The notes below the pieces were generated by a model. It searched no databases. It was given only the letters and a program-made list of their open reading frames with translations, and had not been told where the DNA came from. 38,855 nt of DNA from Rhizobium esperanzae (lineage in GTDB: Bacteria; Pseudomonadota; Alphaproteobacteria; Rhizobiales; Rhizobiaceae): positions 1-38,855 of the forward strand of contig NZ_MXPU01000031.1 in assembly GCF_002204185.1 (NCBI RefSeq), in the 5' to 3' direction. Below, piece by piece: positions 1-7,398 of this stretch; within the stretch, counting starts at the first letter, position 1; each line of letters starts with the position of its first letter. The position numbers and the translations under genes are program-made.

Positions 1-2
1 GC

Positions 3-332
3 GCACCCCATGTCCTCAAGGCGATCCGCCGCCGTTTTCCGTGGCTGCGCCACATCTTCGCCGATGGTGGCTACGCCGGAGCCAAGTTGAGGCGAGCAAT
101 GTGCGGCCATGGTGACTGGACGATCGAAATCGTCAAGCGTTCGGATCACGCCAAGGGCTTCGTCGTCCTGCCCAAGAGATGGGTGGTGGAAAGGACTTTC
201 GCCTGGCTTGGACGCTGCCGCCGTCTCGCCAAGGATTGGGAGAAATCGATCGAAAGCGCAACCGCATGGGCGCAAATCGCTTCAATCAGAATGCTCACAA
301 GGCGCATCGCAAGATATTGGATATACGAATGA
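3..332 (+). mobile_element. IS5-family transposase, C-terminal part (5' end outside window)
   Basis: The frame is open from the first bases, so the N-terminus lies upstream. The part seen holds the end of a DDE transposase: FADGGYAG carries the second catalytic Asp and VVERTFAWLGRCRRL the catalytic Glu with the usual aromatic/basic helix, as in the IS427-like group of IS5. The ORF stops at 332, and the next bases (about 333-355, including gaatcgggctct) look like the right terminal repeat, though the left end is not available for comparison. The element would insert and excise by cut-and-paste. Whether it is intact cannot be judged here. Confidence 0.85.
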
Positions 333-560
333 ACTTTTGAATCGGGCTCTGAGCGTGAGTTCGTCACCCTTAGCCAATTCGGGTAAAGTCATCTCGGTAT
401 CCTCCTACAATGAAGACTCTTCTAAGCGTAGGCCGAAGGAACGCAGTTTCGCTGGGGATAAAACGCCAGGTAAATTAACTCGCTTACCTCAATCCTCGTC
501 TATCCTGTCCGTGAGGAACTCCCTGGTAATGCGACCGCAGGGTTGGTATGACCGTAATGG

Positions 561-1250
561 CTACACCACCGTCCTCCGATTGAGTCCGCGCGCTGCAGCC
601 TGCGCCGCCGAGGCTTCAATCCAAACGGGTTCGGAATTAATCCCGATCGCTTCGTACGCCTCAGCAATCTGCCGGACGGTTCGGTAGTCACCAAGTTCCG
701 GTCGCTGCTCGATGAGGTCGGCGATGCGACCCCAGGTGCTGCGCATGACGTCTTCCAGTCCGGAACGAACGAGATCGATTTCCGCGCCACCTTCCAGAAA
801 CTCATCGCGAATATCGGCAGGAACCTCCTTGCCGGTCATCCGTTCTAGACCGCGGCAATCGTCTGGTTGCGCCGCTCGCGCCGGCTCCGCTCCATCAGGC
901 CAACCCGCCGAACGGCACATCGACCAGCGAGCATTTAAGCGTCATCAGCGCTGCGAGCGCCTCGACCTCTTCCCCATCGGCATTCGATGCATAGCTAATC
1001 TAATGCTGCCCTTCACCGGCTCGCAGTGCTCACTATGACCTGATCGCCAGCCGATGAAGCTGTACATCCGGCCGCGCAGGCGGACACCGAAACGAACCGT
1101 ATAGGTCGAGTTGCACTGCATGATCCGCTCCGAAAGGCCTTCCGACAGATCAAGGAATGTCGTCGCATGGCGGAAGTTCTGATCAACTCTCTCGATGAAC
1201 TTGGTCGACGACATATGTCGTGTTTGGTTCGGTTCAGCTGCGATTTGCAT
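561..1250 (-). pseudogene. Glutamate dehydrogenase (Glu/Leu/Phe/Val dehydrogenase) with large internal deletion
   Basis: Three stretches of one NAD(P)-linked amino-acid dehydrogenase follow each other in different frames. From 1250 down to about 990 comes the N-terminal region (FIERVDQNF, LDLSEGLSERI, GWRSGHSEHCEPVKG). After a frameshift near 985, EVEALAALMTLKC and DVPFGG continue the substrate domain. At about 905 this joins directly to LMERSRRERRNQTI and then, past an amber stop and another shift, to the C-terminus (RMTGKEVPADIRDEF, GGAEIDLVRSGLEDVM, AEAYEAIGI). The central Rossmann region is missing. It lies third in the minus-strand aminotransferase/aldehyde dehydrogenase operon, where an active copy would have regenerated 2-oxoglutarate. 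It cannot make a working enzyme. Confidence 0.8.
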
Positions 1251-1329
1251 CTAACATTTCTCTTGGACACGTAGTAGGCGCGGACCTAAGAAACTGGTTG
1301 AGATTATGCTGCTCCAGGGGCGTGTAAAG

Positions 1330-1366
1330 GCGCGACTACCGCCCAATATTCGGGCGATAGTCGCGC
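1330..1366 (-). terminator. Strong hairpin between aldehyde dehydrogenase and gdh relic
   Basis: Arms 1330-1344 and 1352-1366 pair over 15 bp with one mismatch (a G-U pair on one strand) around a 7-base loop. It lies 50 bases past the aldehyde dehydrogenase stop in the minus direction. Only a short T run (CTTTAC) follows, so it may act as a weak terminator, an mRNA-protecting stem loop or an intercistronic repeat. Confidence 0.5.
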
Positions 1367-1416
1367 TGCCTTGGGAGGCTAACTTCGAATGTCGATGCAG
1401 GTTTTCTGGAATAAGG

Positions 1417-2826
1417 TCACCCTCGATTGATGCAAATCACCTTTGGCTGGGTCATTTCTTCATAAGCGAATCGCACGCCTTCCCTGCCCATGCTGCCGTA
1501 TTTCGAGCCGCCAAACGGCATGGCGTCGAAGCGGTAGTCGGAGGAATCGTTGATCATCACCCCGCCAGCCTCGATCCGGCTTGCGGCTTCAAGTGCGACA
1601 TTGAGGTTGCTGGTGAAGATGCCGGCGTGCAGGCTGTACTCAAGTTCATTGGCCAGTTCGACCGCTTCATCAAGCGTGGCAAAAGGCGCGAGCATGACCA
1701 CAGGCGCAAACACTTCCTCGTGCCACAGGTGGCAGGTGACCGGTGTGCCTTCCAACACTGCCGGGTGATAAAACGACCCTTCTCGCTTGTGACCGCAGAG
1801 CAGCTTCGCACCAGCCGCGATGGCGTCATTGACGGCTGCCTCGGTGCGTTCGGCGGCCTCCTTCGAGATCATCGGGCCGACATCTGTGTCCTCCCGGAGT
1901 GGATCGCCGACCTTGAGCTTGTTCGTCGCGGCCACAAAGGCGTCGCGGAAGCGTTCATAAAACTCAGCCTGCACAAGAACACGCTGGGCGCCTATGCAGT
2001 TCTGCCCGGCTGCCCAAAAGGCACCTGACACGCAGCCTTCAACCGCCTTGTCGAAGTCGCAGTCATTCATGACGATGACCGGAGCATTGCCACCCAATTC
2101 CATCGCGAGTTTCTTGAGGCCCGCTTTACGGCTGATGGCCTCTCCTGTGGCGAAGCCACCGGTAAACGACACCATGCGGACGTCCCGTGCAGAGATGAGA
2201 GCTGTGACGATTTCGCGATCGCCGTGAACGACGGTAATGATCTCCGGCGGTAAGCCAGCTTCATTCAGCACATCGACAAGATTGATCGAGGAAAACGGCG
2301 TCAGGTTCGACGGCTTCAGCAGCACGGCGTTACCGCCGGCAATCGCCGGGCCAAGTTTGTGCGCAACCAGGTTCAGCGGATCGTTGTAGGGGGTAATCGC
2401 GGTGATGATACCGAGCGGCTCTCGCGTGAACCAGCCCTGACGCTGTTCCGAGCCGACATAGGCGTCAAACGGTACGATCTCGCCGGCGTTGCGCTTTGCC
2501 TCTTCGGCGGAAAGCTTTAGCGTATTGACGCAACGAAGAACTTCCTTGCGGGCCTGGATGATCGTCTTGCCGGCCTCTCGTACGATGGTTTCGGCAAACG
2601 CTTCACGGCGGCTCTCGATGATCTGCGCAGCCCCTTCGAGGATGCCGGCCCGCTTGTGTCTTGGCAGCTTGCTGGACAGCGCGGCGCCCCGACGGGCGCG
2701 GGCGAGGAGATCTCCGATTTCGCTTGCATCGGTTGCGTCAACCGTTCCCAAAACAGACCCGTCATAGGGGCTGTGAACAGTGATCGGAGCCAAGCTGGTG
2801 GTGATATGAAGTTTGGCAGCGGTCAT
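1417..2826 (-). CDS. NAD(P)-dependent aldehyde dehydrogenase (y4uC-like)
   Basis: A 469-residue member of the aldehyde dehydrogenase superfamily, oxidising an aldehyde to its acid with NAD(P)+ in the cytoplasm. All key residues are present: Asn148 (TPYNDP), cofactor Lys171 (LLKPSN), general base Glu243 (MELGGNAP) and nucleophile Cys277 (AGQNCIGAQRV). The C-terminal MPFGGSKYGSMGREG motif is complete. Length is normal for the family. The ATG at 2826 follows the purine-rich ribosome site GGAAGAGGAAG. It is second in an operon after the class III aminotransferase (140-base gap), so the natural substrate is probably the semialdehyde that enzyme releases. The set recalls GABA, beta-alanine or polyamine breakdown, and succinate- or malonate-semialdehyde are guesses. 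By memory the pair resembles y4uC/y4uB of NGR234. Confidence 0.9.
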   Translation of the reverse strand: MTAAKLHITTSLAPITVHSPYDGSVLGTVDATDASEIGDLLARARRGAALSSKLPRHKRAGILEGAAQIIESRREAFAETIVREAGKTIIQARKEVLRCVNTLKLSAEEAKRNAGEIVPFDAYVGSEQRQGWFTREPLGIITAITPYNDPLNLVAHKLGPAIAGGNAVLLKPSNLTPFSSINLVDVLNEAGLPPEIITVVHGDREIVTALISARDVRMVSFTGGFATGEAISRKAGLKKLAMELGGNAPVIVMNDCDFDKAVEGCVSGAFWAAGQNCIGAQRVLVQAEFYERFRDAFVAATNKLKVGDPLREDTDVGPMISKEAAERTEAAVNDAIAAGAKLLCGHKREGSFYHPAVLEGTPVTCHLWHEEVFAPVVMLAPFATLDEAVELANELEYSLHAGIFTSNLNVALEAASRIEAGGVMINDSSDYRFDAMPFGGSKYGSMGREGVRFAYEEMTQPKVICINRG

Positions 2827-2966
2827 AGGCCGGCTTCCTCTTCCCTAGTGATGCGCCATCTGTGCGACGGGCAGAGTTTCTCAGCCAGGGCGAGGAGAAT
2901 TCCATGCCCTGCTCTCAATTTTGTGGATGCTATCGGGTGCGGTCGGAGCGACCGACCGCTTGTCCG

Positions 2967-4370
2967 TCAGATCTTCTGACCGTCGCGGACGAGATCGTCC
3001 ATCACCGAGCGGACGGCCTTTCCGGCGATGGAGACGATTTCATCCACTTCCGCCTTGGTGGTGACGAGCGGCGGTGCGAAGCCTAGGATGTCGCCATGCG
3101 GCATGGCACGTGCAATAAGACCGCGGTCGCGAGCAGCCTTGGAGACGCGGGCACCGACCTTCAGCGATGGATCGAAGCGCTTTTTGTTCTCACGGTCCCC
3201 CACGAACTCGATGGCGCCCATCAGGCCGACACCGCGCACTTCACCGACGATCGGCAGCTGCGCGAACTTTTCCTTCAACTGGGCCTGGAAATAGGCGCCG
3301 ACTTCGCGGGCGTTGCCGGGCAGGTCTTCCTTTTCGACGATATCGAGCACTGCGTTTGCGGCAGCCGCACCGATCGGATGGCCAGAATAGGTGTAGCCGT
3401 GCGAGAAGGCGCCGACCTTGTCCGCCCCGTCTTCCATGACCTTGTAGACCTTCTCGCCGACGATCGAGGCCGAAAGCGGGAAATAGGCCGACGTCAAGCC
3501 CTTGGCGACGGTGATCAGATCGGGTTCGATGCCGTAGTGCTGCGAGCCGAACATCGAGCCGGTACGGCCAAAGCCAGTGATGACTTCGTCGGCGATCAGC
3601 AGAACGTCGTGCTTCTTGAGCACCGCCTGGATTGCTTCCCAATAGCCTTCCGGCGGCGGCGTAATGCCGCCCGTACCGAGAACCGGCTCAGCAATGAAGG
3701 CGCCGACATTGTCAGGACCAAGCGTCTCGATCATCTCGTCGAGCTCAGCTGCACGGCGGGCCGAGAATTCCCGTTCGGTCTCGCCGGGTTTGGCGCCCCA
3801 ATAGTGGTGCGGAACACCGGTGTGATCGATCTGCGGCAGCGGCAGGTCCATATGGTCGTGGTAGAAGCTCATCCCGGTCATCGAGCCGGACACGACACTG
3901 CAGCCGTGATAGCCGCGTTCCCGCGAAATGATCTTCTTCTTTGTCGGCTTGCCGCGCAGGTTATTGTAGTACCAGACGAGCTTGGCCTGCGTCTCGTTGG
4001 CGTCCGAGCCGGACATGCCGTAGAACACTTTGCTCATCTTGCCCGGCGCCATCTTCACCAGGCGGTCGGAGAGGATCGCAAGTTCGTCGGTCGTGTGCGC
4101 CGCGTAGGAGTGGTAGTAGGCCAGGCGATAGGCTTGGCGCGAGATCGCCTCGGCCACCTCGGTGCGACCATAGCCAACGTTGACGCAATAGAGGCCGGCA
4201 AAGCCGTCGATCAGTTGATTGCCATGAGCGTCCTGAATGCGGATGCCCTTGCCCGTCTCGACGATAGTCGGTTCACCGAGCTTGCCAGTCGTGAAATCCT
4301 TCAGTTGCGTGAATGGATGCAGAACGCTGTTACGATCCTTCTCGATGATATCTTTTATGTCAATTGGCAC
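2967..4370 (-). CDS. Class III PLP-dependent aminotransferase (y4uB-like)
   Basis: A fold-type I omega-amino-acid:pyruvate/2-oxoglutarate transaminase that moves the amino group of a diamine or omega-amino acid and yields an aldehyde. Visible features are FAGLYCVNVGYG, YGMSGSDANETQ, the Asp261 PLP contact in LLIADEVITGFGRTG, and the PLP lysine Lys290 in ITVAKGLTSAYFP. The frame stays open upstream to 4538, but the family-like N-terminus begins at PIDIKDIIEKD. I therefore choose GTG at 4370, preceded by AAAGGA six bases away, giving 467 residues (the length I recall for y4uB). It heads the operon with the aldehyde dehydrogenase. The exact substrate is unknown. Confidence 0.9.
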   Translation of the reverse strand: MPIDIKDIIEKDRNSVLHPFTQLKDFTTGKLGEPTIVETGKGIRIQDAHGNQLIDGFAGLYCVNVGYGRTEVAEAISRQAYRLAYYHSYAAHTTDELAILSDRLVKMAPGKMSKVFYGMSGSDANETQAKLVWYYNNLRGKPTKKKIISRERGYHGCSVVSGSMTGMSFYHDHMDLPLPQIDHTGVPHHYWGAKPGETEREFSARRAAELDEMIETLGPDNVGAFIAEPVLGTGGITPPPEGYWEAIQAVLKKHDVLLIADEVITGFGRTGSMFGSQHYGIEPDLITVAKGLTSAYFPLSASIVGEKVYKVMEDGADKVGAFSHGYTYSGHPIGAAAANAVLDIVEKEDLPGNAREVGAYFQAQLKEKFAQLPIVGEVRGVGLMGAIEFVGDRENKKRFDPSLKVGARVSKAARDRGLIARAMPHGDILGFAPPLVTTKAEVDEIVSIAGKAVRSVMDDLVRDGQKI

Positions 4371-4953
4371 GCTAATTCCTTTCACGCTTTGGCAGATACA
4401 AGTCCAGACGGGTGGGTACTGACGTCCTTCCATTAACCGCCGAGCGCGTTGACAGCGCACAAGCGGCGAAAGTCCTCTGTAAGTAAAAGAGCGCCGCATA
4501 AACCGAGATCGGCCATGTGCGCTGACTTTGCCGTCCACGGGTGAAAATACCCCGAAATTTCCGACGAAATACTGCGCAGTTGCGGGTTTCTGTGCAGGAA
4601 CACTGCGAAAAAGCCCCCAATTGGCAGAAAAAACTCAAGCAGGGAGTAGCGATCCGAAAATTGCTCGATTGGGCAGAAGGATCTCGCCTTTAGATGCGAT
4701 ACAGATCTTACTAAACAGGTCTTAGCGTCGTCACAAGCCCTCACCTTGGGCGTGGTGATGCTCCGTCAGCGACGAGGTGGGCTCTCATGGTACGGATTTC
4801 CGCTGTCTCGCCAACGACGGCCGATGACATTCACGGGCGCCTGCGGGTATTCACGGCACCGATGCCGGGCATATTACCGTCGCTACAACAACATGCCCGA
4901 TAAGCGAGCGGGATATCTTACCAGCTGTCTCCGCGCCATGGTAGCTTTCGGCC
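4371..4953. other. Upstream region of the aminotransferase operon, no gene recognised
   Basis: This stretch separates the minus-strand catabolic operon from plus-strand IS66 debris, so the operon promoter should lie here, read leftward. I could not find a convincing sigma-70, sigma-54/NifA or nod-box pattern. The last 40 or so bases before 4954 resemble the tnpB-tnpC junction of IS66 elements. Confidence 0.4.
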
Positions 4954-5417
4954 ATGGATGATGATGCTTCGGAGATGGCCAAGCTGCGCGCCGCTCTTGC
5001 GGCATCGGAAGCGCGTGCCGCCTTTACCGAGGCTCGCACAGGTGCGCGCGGTCGTGACGACGTCTGAGGCGATGATCCGGCATCTCAAGCTCGAGATCGC
5101 CAAGATGCGTCGCGAGCAGTACGGCCAGAGCTCGGAGCGCCGCGCCCGGCTGATCGAGCAAAGGGTATTGCAGCTCGAAGAACTTGAAGCCGACGCCACC
5201 GAATACGAGATCGCTTCGGAACGCGCGGCGACGAGAATCACAAACGTCTCCGCTTTTCGAACGCCGCCGGCCGGCCGCAAGCCGTTTCCCGAGCACCTGC
5301 CGCGCGAGCGTCTACTCATCAATGCCCCGTCGACCTGCACCTGCTGCGGCTCGCCTCGCACCGGCGCTTGGCCATGTCCGCGAGAAAGTAGTCGGCGGGC
5401 TGCTGACGCCGAAATAA
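4954..5417 (+). pseudogene. IS66-family TnpC transposase, N-terminal relic
   Basis: Starts MDDDASEMAKLRAAL and, after a frameshift near 5040, continues AMIRHLKLEIAKMRREQYGQSSERR, the coiled-coil N-terminus of IS66 TnpC. It goes on through PEHLPRERLLI and the zinc-binding CTCCGSP to GHVREKVVGGLLTP in another frame. The catalytic DDE domain is absent, and at about 5420 the sequence passes into an unrelated fragment. It is a dead element. Confidence 0.75.
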
Positions 5418-5484
5418 AAACAGGCGACTGCGGTCGGCCTCGTAGCAGAGACGCACGTGATCAAACTTTGCGCCTATGCGAGCT

Positions 5485-5595
5485 ATCCGAGATCTCGTTC
5501 GCGCCCGCTATGCCGCTGTCGAGACGTTGCGGGTTCATCGGCAACAGGTAAATGCCTTCATGAAGTTCCATAATATACCTTATGGAATGTTATAA
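5485..5595 (+). pseudogene. IS110-family transposase fragment
   Basis: A 36-residue open stretch reads IRDLVRARYAAVETLRVHRQQ followed by NAFMKFHNIPYG and a stop. This matches the helical linker after the DEDD catalytic domain of IS110/IS1111 transposases (typically IRDLVRAREAA...). Nothing of the N- or C-terminal domains remains. It abuts the IS66 relic. Confidence 0.5.
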
Positions 5596-6030
5596 CATTA
5601 CGTGGTACATCCTATTTCTAATGATATCGTGACGCTTCTGCGCTAACTCCTCAATCAGCAAAAATATATGCTCAACATCCTGCCCCATCCACGAAACGAG
5701 GCGGTGCAAAGGACGTTCTGCCCAACAACTGCCCTCCCAAGAATCGATTCGAGCTGTCGCCGCAATCCACCATCCTTCGAAATGATTAACGATAGAGTCC
5801 CGAAGAGATAAAAGGCTTTTCGCGACTTGACGTTGCCAGAGAAGTTGCCCTCGCGAAATGGCATTGTCCGCGCTTGCTCCAGAACTCACTAAGGGCTCGC
5901 GGATTATTTGATGATGCGTCAATCATCTTCCCGCAGATACGTTCAGCTTCCGGAAGGTTATATGTGATTTCCATATTGTACCATCGACGCCTCATGAAAA
6001 TGTCGTGGTCTCCGATACCTTCGGCCTGAC
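5590..6030 (-). pseudogene. Unrecognised, probably frameshifted ORF
   Basis: Two overlapping minus-strand frames look coding when joined: an upstream part with MRRRWYNMEITYNLPEAERI and DASSNNPRALSEFW, and a downstream part with LLSLRDSIVNHFEGWWIAATARI and EELAQKRHDIIRN. They switch near 5880. The region is more A+T-rich than its surroundings, suggesting separate acquisition. I recognise no family. It follows the hypE relic without a gap, so the junction lies near 6030. Confidence 0.25.
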
Positions 6031-6378
6031 GAAAAGGGGATCGCATCCTCCTCGATGCGAAAGCCGGCTTTCGACTGGCTGGCGATTTCGTTCAGGGGTA
6101 CGGCGATGCCGCCGCGCGTTGGATCCGCATCAACCGGATATGCGTCCCGCCGCCGCGACCATCACGGCTACGAGCTGGTTCAGCGCTGCGCTGCGGAGAC
6201 GATATCTCTATCGAATTCCAGGTTCTCGCGCTTCGACATCACGGCGACACCGTGGTCACAGATGGAGTCTGGGATGATCACAGCATCGCCCAGCCGGGCC
6301 GCATCGGGACGAAAATCGAGCCCGTCGGGAACCATGCCGACACCCGCCGTCGAGATGAAAACGCAGGAGGACCGAATG
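6030..6378 (-). pseudogene. hypE: hypE relic (hydrogenase maturation, carbamoyl dehydratase)
   Basis: HypE dehydrates the thiocarbamoyl group to cyanide during [NiFe]-hydrogenase cofactor assembly. The fragment reads FISTAGVGMVPDGLDFRPD, GDAVIIPDSICDHGVAVMSKRE, NLEFDRDIVS, LVAVMVAAAGRI and, after a frameshift, TRGGIAVPLNEIASQSKAGF plus RIEEDAIPF. These follow the HypE order (GDHG.A.. motif, then PTRGG.A..LNE). N- and C-terminal parts are missing, and its upstream end touches the start of the IS481 element. No other hup/hyp gene is present. Confidence 0.75.
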
Positions 6379-7060
6379 AACATTCACAAGAATGCCCGTT
6401 TGACACCGCGGCGTCGAGAGGAGATGGCGCGCGCCGTTATTGAGGGCGCTTGTTCCAAAGCCGAGGCTGCGCGGAGTGCCGTCGAAGGTGGTCGCTCGTT
6501 GGAAGGCGCGATTTCTGGCGGATGGCGCCGCCGGCATGGCGGACCGGTCGTCGCGGCCGAGGACAAGTCCGAGACGCACCGCGGCCAACATTGCCGGCGA
6601 GATTGCAGTGTTGCGCCGACAGCGGCTGACGGGCAAGCACATCGCCAAGCAGACAGGCGTGTCGGCGGCAACGGTGAGCCGGGTCCTCAAGCGCGCCGGT
6701 CTTTCCCGGCTGAAGGATATCGAGAGTGTGACGCTATGAGCGCGAGCGGCCTGCCGAAATGATCCATATCAACATCAAGAAACTTGGCCGCTTCAGCCAG
6801 GTTGGCCACCGCATCACGGGTGATCGAACCCGCCAAAGTTCGCGCAGGGGCAAAGGCTGGGGCGCTGGCTGGGAGTACGTTCACGTCGCCATTGATGACG
6901 CCTCGCGGGTTGCCTTCTCGCATATATTGCCAGACGAAAAGAAGGAGCGCGCGGTCGCCTTTCTCAAGGGCGGCTCTGACCTACTATAATACCCTCGGCA
7001 TTACCGTCGAGCGCGTCATGATCGATAACGCTCCCTGCGACGTTCGACAGAGACAGCCCG
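6376..7060 (+). pseudogene. IS481-family transposase, frameshifted and truncated
   Basis: Begins MNIHKNARLTPRRREEMARAV at an ATG after an AGGAGG-like site, the typical start of IS481 transposases. Then come the HTH (GKHIAKQTGVSAATVSRVLKR), MIHINIKKLGRFSQVGHRITGD and the DDE core (EYVHVAIDDASRVAFS, ILPDEKKERAVAFLK, TLGITVERVMIDN). At least three frameshifts or stops are needed to join these pieces (near 6475, 6740 and 6985). The sequence is lost after about 7060, before the catalytic Glu. From 7061 to 7398 nothing recognisable is seen. Confidence 0.85.
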
Positions 7061-7398
7061 CGGTACCCAGCCCGCGCATAAGAGTATGTCAGCCGTCGTC
7101 AAAATGCCCTGTCTCCCTCGTTTGCTCAGTAGCTTCACGCGGTGCTTTCGTCGTCAAAGCCGGAAGGAAGTTGCATACGACATAAGAGAGATGCGACAGC
7201 CGTCGCCTCTTGGGATGCTGGCCAAACGTCAACGTTTTGAAGGAAGACTGGCGACGCACATTCGATGTTGCCCCGGCACTGGGGATCGTCTCATCTGGGT
7301 TGGCGCGCTGCACGTGGCCGCGTAAAAACGGATTCTCTCTCAACGGTTTGGTGCTTTTTCAAGAACGACTGGCATCTATTGCTCGATCCATCTCCACC

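Noticed and set aside
1306..2028. 240-codon plus-strand open frame opposite the aldehyde dehydrogenase
   Set aside because: Antisense of a conserved enzyme; no recognisable motifs.
3096..4436. 446-codon plus-strand open frame opposite the aminotransferase
   Set aside because: It is the antisense of a clear class III aminotransferase, has no domain look of its own, and is explained by G+C-rich codon bias.
4371..4760. Possible NifA/sigma-54 or nod-box promoter for the aminotransferase operon
   Set aside because: No TGT-N10-ACA, no GG-N10-GC pair at proper distance and no nod-box pattern could be supported.
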